A DNA stretch of 62,047 nucleotides from Roseofilum capinflatum BLCC-M114 (GTDB lineage Bacteria > Cyanobacteriota > Cyanobacteriia > Cyanobacteriales > Desertifilaceae), in contig NZ_JAQOSO010000017.1 of NCBI RefSeq assembly GCF_030068505.1, forward strand, positions 1 through 62,047. Direction: 5' to 3'. Below, piece after piece: positions 26,801-32,999 of this stretch. Each line of letters starts with the position of its first letter. Position 1 is the first letter of the stretch. Under the pieces are notes generated by a model. That model was not told the origin of the DNA. It searched no databases and was given only the letters and a program-made list of their open reading frames with translations. The translations under genes were made by a program, and so were the position numbers.

Positions 26801-27754
26801 TAGAAACGCTCTATTTTCATTGTTTTTGGTTGAAAAGAGAATGGCAAGTTCTCTGTTAACAGAAGATAGTGCATTGTTAATTGCAAGTTCTTGAGGAGAG
26901 ATAATATCAATTTTATGCTTTAGCATAATTTGATAACCATCTTCCTGTTCGTCAAAGGCGATGATAAATTTTCTAGACTCATTCGTCTGCTGGACAATAT
27001 ATCTATCTAGAGGGCTTGATTTCTTGATCCATGTTTTGCCATTATGGTTAAAATACGCAATAGATGTTTCAAACTTTTCATAAGTGAGCATTAGAATACC
27101 AGATTTTTCACGCAGAAGATGAAGAGGAAAAAATATTTCAACCAACTTTAAACATTCATCAGACCAGTCTTTATCTGGTTTGTATTTGATAAGAAACTCT
27201 AGAAAATTCTCAAGCAAACTATTCAGTTCGCGCACTGCTTTTTTGGTTTGATCTTTATAAAATTCATCATCCCCAAAACCCACTTTCTTTATATACTCAA
27301 GTCTGTTAATTACATCTTTTACTTTTATCAAATTTTTCTGGACTTCATCCACTTTTTCACGTGAGATTTCTTTCGAGCTAATATTCCAAAAATTTTTGTT
27401 GTTAAGGATTGATGGTATCCATTTTTTGTACAACTTAATACACTCATCCGTCGTTTTCATTTCTAACGAATTTATCTTATAGACTGGAATCTCTGGATAA
27501 TTCTCACTTACCAAAGATGGAAGTTCTAAATGCTGTCTCAAAGGCGCAACATATACACCTACAACTTGAATATTTGTATGTTTTTGTATTGTTTCACATA
27601 TGGATTGAAAAAATTGGTGAGTTTTCCCAGAACCCGTACCATAATTGATAAGTTTGATTTCAGAACGGTTGTCTCTGAAGCTCTTTTCAATCGTTTTTAA
27701 ATAAGAATTTATTATTTCCGTTTTTGGTGAAGGATTATTTTGTAAATTATTCAT
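23843..27754 (-). CDS. SF2-like helicase fused to PD-(D/E)XK nuclease (DdmD-like candidate)
   Basis: The product is 1,303 residues from the ATG at 27754 (an upstream in-frame ATG at 27829 adds 25 Cys/Phe-rich residues and is less likely). Helicase motifs are visible: Walker A GTGSGKT (39-45), motif II as DEQE (268-271), motif III 'FLVSATGG' (598-605), motif V-like 'SAYQSASKGLNP' (814-825) and motif VI QAIGRTERR (916-924). About 320 residues of helical insertion separate motifs II and III. The C-terminus holds a nuclease core: 'YEKFDLYY' then 'LFCIDVKAW', i.e. Asp1207...Asp1220-x-Lys1222. Helicase-plus-C-terminal-nuclease with a downstream ~780-aa partner is the arrangement of DdmD in DdmDE anti-plasmid defence. 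AT-rich, no HIP1 site, unlike its neighbours: probably acquired. The helicase and nuclease calls are firm; the DdmD name is inference. Confidence 0.8.
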   Translation of the reverse strand: MNNLQNNPSPKTEIINSYLKTIEKSFRDNRSEIKLINYGTGSGKTHQFFQSICETIQKHTNIQVVGVYVAPLRQHLELPSLVSENYPEIPVYKINSLEMKTTDECIKLYKKWIPSILNNKNFWNISSKEISREKVDEVQKNLIKVKDVINRLEYIKKVGFGDDEFYKDQTKKAVRELNSLLENFLEFLIKYKPDKDWSDECLKLVEIFFPLHLLREKSGILMLTYEKFETSIAYFNHNGKTWIKKSSPLDRYIVQQTNESRKFIIAFDEQEDGYQIMLKHKIDIISPQELAINNALSSVNRELAILFSTKNNENRAFLDFVEKNLGSFREFEEHFDKGKPIDQKLEEFAPVYHRLIVEQGNSINFLEKVVKINKGIEQSLKEITGVFDDYDESNPIVVSFEMLSRVFSKFENNRSLLIPQSLYSQISDDLMNIFSYNNLYIYNIEPLKTLFLSRSSGGHVQISEKPVSDNTTVAELIYAILAVRLQIEAIKDFLKRVLDAEDSQSRSLDIWSKQIAKVNNSSEESSLHNHRIKYLNRTYVYQSYKSIINIMEIARYQHPKNNLINHPFREVSIGSTAILASPEHKIISILKNNTNVIFLVSATGGIAGDLSTSYDMVYLKDSLLDESGQSSFSPMVKDEIKLCEKIRNYRHARRQVTAGFFNDGLSSFPNSKTREVVERVEKLVLEGFINSFEQKWFGKYKKQELQNFVRFLFYLFEDDSIQETLAFTQTLRWIKDLIRYVKLNRFEYFKIEESPNHPNIFYVRVNHNKYSTKTCIKVVLYKASFDSLYDDKTRQRTYLDELVEEEDQKIFFISAYQSASKGLNPIIKTKDGTHKDFDSLVLLMDSYYTAMGPTLGKSKDSGSSLARYHFSLMKSIVHLGDSQLELKDFNKYLSQPEAIAFREQQHQILLGKGILQAIGRTERRDFPNQIVKIFINEETRKNLVNFFRYLSREEPDEIRKFSVNNYQVYLSVQEEEEKRTIQNYDDHTYDEIDAYLDFQNFREQMLNEIENFHQGTNTFDITTAWDALRNPIVFQNPVQYLDMLKRLELFPGDFIESLFYCKSDQPDFIPYLALVEDDGKRIQIVSDSLHGERIYPYQKRLYPDYLKTNTQGHDLEGNEVASVSASTDAIYRMYNKLLPQPEIFDCYIPRPHFFYDVLYPSFTEHFTERWIQKVIFEGKDWKSIKSIYGFEPLQDLRKYRKLYEKFDLYYTKGKTLFCIDVKAWSESSGNRLSQEKLQKTQNKLDKIKSSYPEFREVKGLLLNLQAPKEKINQYSPALSSGNLIYFNDHFPIASNILKDFLFH

Positions 27755-28074
27755 AGTCTTTATATTAATTTTAGTGAAGAAACTGAAACGACAGCAAGAA
27801 CCCCCTGAACAAAACCAGAATAGTAACACTGAAGTACATCAGAGCAATGACTTAAAAATGGGTATGACTGTCGCTTAAGAGATAAAAGTCTACTATAGCA
27901 TTTTTAAAGGAATTCCATTCAGGTCGGCGAGGGCCGAAAAATTTGCCCTCATAGCCTGCTCCTCTTCTATCACAGGAGTCTGTCTATATCCCGATCGCCA
28001 CTACAGGAGCGATCGCCTTTCTCCCCTCTCTCCCTTTGCTACAATTAAACCATCATCTCTTGGCTGACCCAATT

Positions 28075-28644
28075 ATGATTGCCACTCCCCTTTCTTCGGT
28101 TCATCTTCGGCTAATTACCACTGCTGATTATCATCGAATGGCAGAAATTGGCATTCTGGGAGCCGATGAACAGGTGGAACTTATTGCGGGACAAATTATC
28201 CAGAAAATGCCCAAAGTCCCTGCCCATAGTGCGTTGTGCAAACGGATTGAAAAGCTGCTAGAACATCATTTGAGCGATCGCGCTCTGGTACGACTTCAAG
28301 ACCCCATTCAACTCAATCCTTACTCAGAACCTGAGCCGGATATTGCCGTTGTTCATCCCCATCCCAACTTTTATGCCGACCATCATCCCACACCCGATGA
28401 AGTGTATTTGATCGTTGAAATTGCTGATACTACGATTGACCGCGACCTCGGCACTAAAGCCAATCTCTATGCCGTAGCAGGTATCCCTGACTACTGGGTT
28501 TTCAACATTACCTCACAACAACTTCACATTTTTCAAGACCCTCAACCCAATGGTTACCAGCGCCAGCTCATTTTGCTCGGTCAACAGTCTGTAAGTCCTC
28601 TGGCTTTTCCAGATTGCACAATTACAGTGCAAGAGTGCTTTTAG
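28075..28644 (+). CDS. Uma2 family (DUF820) putative endonuclease
   Basis: A 189-residue protein of the Uma2/DUF820 family, which is greatly expanded in cyanobacteria. The PD-(D/E)XK-like core is visible: 'EPEPDIAVVHP' (Asp), 'VYLIVEIADTTIDRDLGTK' (Glu and Lys) and 'YAVAGIPDYWVFNI'. The biological role of these proteins is not established; a restriction-like or mobile-element-linked nuclease function is inferred from the fold. The start MIATPLSS at 28075 is chosen over one 39 bases upstream because it gives the usual family N-terminus. It lies at the right border of the AT-rich island but has ordinary base composition. Confidence 0.88.
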   Translation: MIATPLSSVHLRLITTADYHRMAEIGILGADEQVELIAGQIIQKMPKVPAHSALCKRIEKLLEHHLSDRALVRLQDPIQLNPYSEPEPDIAVVHPHPNFYADHHPTPDEVYLIVEIADTTIDRDLGTKANLYAVAGIPDYWVFNITSQQLHIFQDPQPNGYQRQLILLGQQSVSPLAFPDCTITVQECF

Positions 28645-28944
28645 ACGAAAAGGCGGCTCGTCCAAGGCATAAAAAAAAGGAGGCTACGCCGTTGAACGGC
28701 TCAGTTAAAGAGGGAAATAGTTTACGGTTGCCACAATGAGGCGAACTGCAAAGCTAGGAATTTGGGTGTCCTGTGCTAACCTCTTCAACTGGCGATCGCC
28801 GGGTAGCATCCTCTCGGAAGGGTTTCTTTCGCTCTTTCTGATCAAGATGATAGCGCAAGAATATCGATAAAGCTAATGCAATATTGATAATAATTATGAT
28901 AGAGTGTTATCTATGAATAGTGTTTTCTAATTGAGGAACAGGTT
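28645..28944. other. 300-base intergenic region upstream of the LysR gene
   Basis: No coding gene is supported. The left part (28660-28840) is GC-balanced with several short dyads, for example around CGCCGTTGAACGGC, and could hold a small RNA, but I match it to no known RNA family. The right part (28860-28930) is AT-rich with TTGATAATAATTATGATA-like sequence. LysR regulators usually bind T-N11-A-type sites in such a region, so an autoregulatory site is plausible. The GAGGAA at 28933 is the ribosome binding site of the next gene. Confidence 0.4.
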
Positions 28945-29871
28945 TTGAGGCAAGCGACTCTGCATCAATTAAAAGTTTTTGAAGCCGCCGCCCGTCACGG
29001 CAGCTTTACGCGGGCAGCAGAAGAATTATACTTAACTCAGCCTACCATCTCCATGCAAGTTAAGCAATTAACGAAAGCTGTGGGAATGCCCTTATTTGAA
29101 CAAATTGGTAAACGCCTATATCTGACGGAGGCAGGCCAAGAACTTTTCGCGGCCTGCCGTGATGTTTTTGAGCGCATCTCCCAGTTAGAAATGACCATCT
29201 CTGACTTAAAGGGATTGAAACAAGGACAGCTCAAACTCAGTGTCATCACCACAGCCAAGTATTTTGTTCCTCGCTTACTGGGGCCCTTTTGTCAGCGCTA
29301 TCCGGGTGTCGATTTTTCCCTTCAGGTACTCAACCATGAAGGCTTACTCGCTCGCATGTCGGAAAATTTGGACGATCTCTATATTCTCTCCCAAGTGCCG
29401 GAAAATTTAGATGTTGCGGCTCACCAGTTCCTAGAAAATCCGTTAGTAGTTTTGGCCCAGCGAGAACATCCTCTGGTGGAACAAGAAAACATTCCCATAG
29501 AGCGCCTATCTGGGGAACCGTTTATTATGCGCGAAGAGGGATCGGGCACTCGTCGCGCTGTCGAGAAACTCTTTAATCAGGAGAATATTAGCGTGAAGGT
29601 GAAACTAGAGTTAGGCTCTAATGAAGCCATTAAACAGGCGATCGTGGGCGGTTTAGGTATCTCCGTATTATCCTTACATACCTTGGCCCTAGAAGGGGCA
29701 ATGGGAAAACTAGCCATCTTGGATGTGGAGCATTTCCCCATTGAACGTAATTGGTTTGTTGTCTATCCCAGTGGTAAGCAATTATCAGTAGTCGCCAACG
29801 CTTTTTTAGCATACCTGTTAGATGAAGGCAAAAAAGTAGCTGAAGAGACAGCGATGGACAAGCTACACTGA
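28945..29871 (+). CDS. LysR-type regulator of the CmpR/NdhR (CbbR) group
   Basis: A 308-residue LysR protein. It has an N-terminal winged helix-turn-helix ('LKVFEAAARHGSFTRAAEEL', 'TQPTISMQVKQLTKAVGMPL') and a periplasmic-binding-protein-like effector domain ('LKLSVITTAKYFVPRLLGPF', 'REEGSGTRRAVEKLF'). The N-terminal half is close to cyanobacterial CmpR and NdhR, which control bicarbonate transport and low-CO2 NDH-1 genes in response to carbon metabolites. The start is TTG at 28945, with GAGGAA six bases upstream. ndhD and the CO2 hydration gene lie 8 kb upstream, separated by the accessory island; a regulatory link is plausible but unproven. The exact paralogue is uncertain. Confidence 0.9.
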   Translation: MRQATLHQLKVFEAAARHGSFTRAAEELYLTQPTISMQVKQLTKAVGMPLFEQIGKRLYLTEAGQELFAACRDVFERISQLEMTISDLKGLKQGQLKLSVITTAKYFVPRLLGPFCQRYPGVDFSLQVLNHEGLLARMSENLDDLYILSQVPENLDVAAHQFLENPLVVLAQREHPLVEQENIPIERLSGEPFIMREEGSGTRRAVEKLFNQENISVKVKLELGSNEAIKQAIVGGLGISVLSLHTLALEGAMGKLAILDVEHFPIERNWFVVYPSGKQLSVVANAFLAYLLDEGKKVAEETAMDKLH

Positions 29872-29974
29872 ATCAGTTTTCAATTAGGGGAAAATTAACC
29901 GGGTGATAGCCAGTTGCAGTCGTAGGGAAGAAGACAAAGGCGATCGCCTAACTTAAGTTATCCTGAATGACTCT

Positions 29975-30361
29975 ATGATTAACTTCCATACCCTGGTTTC
30001 AGCAACCCTATGCTCCCTCACTTTGGGACTGTCTGCACCCGCTTTTGCCCAACTCAATTTTGAATTACCCTCCGATAGGAACCTTCAAGAGTGTCCCCAG
30101 ATTGGTTATAGTGCTTTTGTAATTAATACAGAAACCTTCGATCTCGAAGAACTCGCCCAAGTTGCTCAAGTCCCCACCCATCAGGTTACCCGATGTAAAC
30201 TTGCGATTCCCGATCGAGGTTTTATCGTAGGCGCTCAAATTCAATTAAATCCCTCTTTCAATCGAGAACATACCCCTACATTTCAACTGGTACGGAAATT
30301 GAAACGCCAAGGCTATCAAGCGTTCCTTGCTTATACCACTGATGAACCCATTGAAGGATAA
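29975..30361 (+). CDS. Small exported protein of unknown function
   Basis: A 128-residue product with a clear Sec signal peptide ('LVSATLCSLTLGLSAPAFA', cleavage after AFA at about residue 25). The mature part is about 100 residues with two Cys ('QECPQIGYSA', 'VTRCKLAIPDRG') that could form a disulphide, and no family I recognise. It is predicted to be periplasmic. It is the first of several small exported proteins in this stretch. Confidence 0.7.
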   Translation: MINFHTLVSATLCSLTLGLSAPAFAQLNFELPSDRNLQECPQIGYSAFVINTETFDLEELAQVAQVPTHQVTRCKLAIPDRGFIVGAQIQLNPSFNREHTPTFQLVRKLKRQGYQAFLAYTTDEPIEG

Positions 30362-30384
30362 TTGGGCAGTAGAGAGTTGAGCGT

Positions 30385-30486
30385 TATGGCAACTGCTAAG
30401 AAACAGAAACCTAAAGCCTCCTGCGGAGGAGCTTCGCTAACGTGAGGTTTAGGAATCACCGTACCTTTAGGTCGGGGTGGAGGTCA
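30385..30486 (+). mobile_element. Possible decayed IS200/IS605 right end
   Basis: CCTAAAGCCTC pairs with GAGGTTTAGG as a hairpin, followed by AGGAATCACCGTACCTTTAG and GGTCGGGGTGGAGGTCAA. The second part resembles the 'AGGAATCCCCGTCC...GGGGAGGATGTCAA' right ends that I recall for cyanobacterial IS200/IS605 elements, which also encode the 3' end of the TnpB guide RNA. The short frame before it (MATAKKQKPKASC...) may be a TnpB tail. No tnpB body or left end remains. A weak call from memory of the consensus. Confidence 0.4.
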
Positions 30487-30583
30487 ATTTAAGACAAAAC
30501 AACAACGTTTTCAGGCTGAGTGTGGTGTTGAGGAGAACTGTTCACTGAAGCCAAATCGAATCCTACTTATAGCAAAACTAAGT

Positions 30584-30605
30584 GCGGGCATCTTGCCCGC
30601 TTTTT
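30584..30605 (+). terminator. Intrinsic terminator
   Basis: GCGGGCA and TGCCCGC form a 7-bp GC-rich stem with a 3-base loop, followed directly by TTTTT. It stops plus-strand transcription before the convergent gene whose stop is at 30628. Confidence 0.85.
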
Positions 30606-30627
30606 AATTGATTACTTTAGGATTACT

Positions 30628-31011
30628 TTAGCGAATAGGCCCGTTGTAGTCTACTCTCACCCAAGAGCCATCTTTAGCAACAGTAACCACACTTTCGATC
30701 GTAGGTACAGAAAAACCGGGTTCACCCCCATAGAATTTAAACGTCCAAGTCCCATCGCCATTATCCACAAAGGGAGAAGATGTTGCATCTCCATGCATAG
30801 AGGTTTCTGCACGATATTGACTTAACCCCCCATTAGCTTGTTCGGCAGCTTGACGAGCCAAATTTTTCGCCCGACTCAGGCTAAAAATGTCTTCAACTTC
30901 CACTCGAATGGTCGGATCGATGGGTAAGATGGTTGGGGTTTGGGCAAAAGCGCCCAAAGGAATTAAGGTTAAACCGGCAAGAGTTAAAACACTAATTACA
31001 GACTTAGACAT
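30628..31011 (-). CDS. Small exported protein of unknown function
   Basis: A 127-residue product with a signal peptide ('SVLTLAGLTLIPLGAFA', cleavage near residue 23). The mature part contains an Ala-rich helix ('RAKNLARQAAEQANGGLSQY') followed by a beta-rich end ('VDNGDGTWTFKFYGGEPG', 'VVTVAKDGSWVRVDYNGPIR'). The pattern recurs in cyanobacterial hypothetical proteins, but I know no function. The next minus-strand gene upstream ends about 100 bases away, at 31112. Confidence 0.75.
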   Translation of the reverse strand: MSKSVISVLTLAGLTLIPLGAFAQTPTILPIDPTIRVEVEDIFSLSRAKNLARQAAEQANGGLSQYRAETSMHGDATSSPFVDNGDGTWTFKFYGGEPGFSVPTIESVVTVAKDGSWVRVDYNGPIR

Positions 31012-31111
31012 GGTTGTATTGCCTCACATTGTAGCTGTTGTCAATACAGGACGTTTAAATGATGTTTTAAGTTCCCAAATGTGTGAAGATTTGAAAAGAA
31101 CTTAAGGGGAC

Positions 31112-31366
31112 TCACTTCACTCTTTTTTTTAAGGTATAAACCAGACAATATCCTTGGGAAAATTTCAGAGAGTAGCTGCTTACCAGTTCCCAACCACCTT
31201 TGCCGTATATATTGAGGATCTTGACAACCATTTTGGGCTTACACATGACACCCTTTTGGCGACGAAAGTGAGTAATTTGACCTTGGGGATAGAGCGATCG
31301 CACGCCAGTGATCTTTCCCCTGCGATCGCACATAACCAGTAGTTCTAAATAGCGCCAAATACTCAT
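31112..31366 (-). CDS. DUF4177-like small protein
   Basis: An 84-residue protein beginning MSIWRYLELLVMCDR at 31366; an ATG seven codons upstream is possible. The C-terminal segment 'ILNIYGKGGWELVSSYSL...YTLKKR' has the 'LN..G..GWELVSV....YxLKR' pattern of DUF4177, small beta-alpha proteins of unknown function. No signal peptide. It is transcribed in the same direction as the exported protein gene at 30628 and might be in the same unit. Confidence 0.7.
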   Translation of the reverse strand: MSIWRYLELLVMCDRRGKITGVRSLYPQGQITHFRRQKGVMCKPKMVVKILNIYGKGGWELVSSYSLKFSQGYCLVYTLKKRVK

Positions 31367-31514
31367 CAATCTTACAGAAAACCCCATGGCTCACCCTCCG
31401 TTAAAAAATTCACCCTTGTCCCAGCCGATCCGGAACTTCCTCAATCGAATTGTTGATTGCCCGTAATCCGATTACCATAGTGGAGAGTTATCCCATTGTT
31501 TCGCTATCTTCCCT

Positions 31515-32126
31515 ATGGTTAAGCTCCCCTTTGCCTTATCTGGTCTTCTTGGATGTAGCCTTACCCTAATCATGTTTTGGGGGGAGTCCCACCCCGCACA
31601 GGCACAATGTCAATATCAAAATCCTGGTGTACCTTTTCCCTTTATTGGGCCGTTAGATACTCAGTTGGTAGAGGCAGTTGAGGAAAGTAAACCTGTAGAC
31701 CTAAGTACAGGTGCAGTGATTACGGAAAATACGATCCAAGAAGGTCGCTTAACCCTGCCGAGTTTATGGTGGGCCAGTGAGCAATATGGCAAGGATTTAC
31801 TGGTCACCTGGTTGGCCTATCCTCCTAGAGATGAACAGACCCCTGGAGAAGTTCATTTAGTCGTCAACCGTCAAGTTTGGCGAGAGACAAGTTATTTCAA
31901 CCGCTATGAGTTGTTGACCAAAATGGGGGCGATCGCCCGCGACTATGGCTATAATACCCGTCTGTTTAACCGTCAAGGGGATACTTTAGGCAGCTATACC
32001 TGTAATTTTAATACACCAAACTTCTGTAATGTTGAGGGGTTGATTACCAGTCTGGGAGTCAATGAAAATTGTATCATTTATCCGTCTAATTTTTTAGTGA
32101 ATCCATATGATAGACTAGAAGAATAA
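31515..32126 (+). CDS. Exported protein of unknown function
   Basis: A 203-residue product with a signal peptide (basic start MVK, hydrophobic 'FALSGLLGCSLTLIMFWG', cleavage after AQA near residue 31). The mature protein holds 'LTLPSLWWASEQYGKDLLVTWLAYPPRD' and 'VHLVVNRQVWRETSYFNRYE', which look like conserved positions of a cyanobacterial-specific family, plus three Cys near the C-terminus. No enzyme motif is recognisable. Probably periplasmic or thylakoid-lumenal. Confidence 0.75.
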   Translation: MVKLPFALSGLLGCSLTLIMFWGESHPAQAQCQYQNPGVPFPFIGPLDTQLVEAVEESKPVDLSTGAVITENTIQEGRLTLPSLWWASEQYGKDLLVTWLAYPPRDEQTPGEVHLVVNRQVWRETSYFNRYELLTKMGAIARDYGYNTRLFNRQGDTLGSYTCNFNTPNFCNVEGLITSLGVNENCIIYPSNFLVNPYDRLEE

Positions 32127-32183
32127 AGTCTATTTTTTACGTCCTCTTGCCCTCACCGATCCAAAAATACCCAAAATACTTTT

Positions 32184-32627
32184 ATGAAAGATTGGTTAGA
32201 ACATAGCGTACAAGTTGAAGTTGAAGCGCCGATTGAATTCGTTTGGGAATTATGGTCAGACCTGGAACAAATGCCCCGGTGGATGAAATGGATTGAATCG
32301 GTTCAGGTCTTAGAAGAAAATCCCCAATTGTCGCGCTGGAAATTAGCTTCGGGTAATTTTGAATTTAGTTGGCTCTCGCGGATCTTAAAAGAAATTCCCA
32401 ATCAAATTATTCAATGGGAATCGGTGGATGGTTTGCCGAATCGAGGAGCCATTCGCTTTTATGACCGCCATGAAACCAGTGTGGTTAAATTAACTGTTGC
32501 CTATGCCATTCCGGGAATTGTCGGCAGGCTGATGGATAAATTGCTCGGCCCCACAGTAGAATCGACGATTCAAGCAGATTTAGACCGCTTTCGGGCCTAT
32601 GCTCTCCAGAAAATGAGTAATGAGTAA
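32184..32627 (+). CDS. SRPBCC (START-like) cyclase/dehydrase family protein
   Basis: A 147-residue protein of the SRPBCC fold, with the typical opening 'SVQVEVEAPIEFVWELWSDLEQMPRWMKWIESVQVL' and a terminal amphipathic helix. This Coq10/polyketide-cyclase-like group binds hydrophobic ligands; cyanobacterial members of this size are mostly uncharacterised. It lies 57 bases after the exported protein gene in the same direction. Ligand unknown; likely a cytosolic or membrane-peripheral lipid- or quinone-related carrier. Confidence 0.85.
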   Translation: MKDWLEHSVQVEVEAPIEFVWELWSDLEQMPRWMKWIESVQVLEENPQLSRWKLASGNFEFSWLSRILKEIPNQIIQWESVDGLPNRGAIRFYDRHETSVVKLTVAYAIPGIVGRLMDKLLGPTVESTIQADLDRFRAYALQKMSNE

Positions 32628-32999
32628 GAGCGCGATCGCCAACAACAGGGAGCTGATCGCGCCATGTCTGCTAAATTGGCTACAAATTTTGAGGTAAATT
32701 ACTCTAGTTAAGGAAATATTAAGAAATATTTCAGAACCCTTGAGGCAGATCTGATCATTTTATTAAGAAATGGGCGATCGCCGTTTTTTGCCGTCAAAAT
32801 CTATCCTACATCTAAAAGCAACGGTTTCCAGCTCAGGAGATGAGGTGTCAGGAAAATCAGGGATTAGACTTCAACAAACCATAAGCAATAAGTAGTGCGC
32901 CTTTCGGCTGTCGCCGACATAAATGTGCATTACAGATGAACGGATCGGCTTCATCCCGATTTCCTGTATCCGTTTCCCTACTTCAAAGGACATTGAGGA
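32628..32999. other. Upstream region of gltB
   Basis: About 370 bases. It contains a HIP1 site, an AT-rich part at 32690-32770 (a likely promoter zone), and the dispersed 19-mer TTTCGGCTGTCGCCGACAT at 32902-32920. I looked for an NtcA site (GTA-N8-TAC) and for a glutamine riboswitch, since either might be expected before a glutamate synthase gene, and saw neither convincingly. AAAGGA at about 32985 can serve the TTG start. Confidence 0.45.

Noticed and set aside
21499-27754. CRISPR-Cas3-like interpretation of the helicase-nuclease operon
   Set aside because: No HD domain, no cas genes and no repeat array in the window; the nuclease is C-terminal and of PD-(D/E)XK type.
32628-32999. NtcA box or glutamine riboswitch upstream of gltB
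   Set aside because: Neither the GTA-N8-TAC spacing nor the conserved riboswitch core could be found by reading the region.
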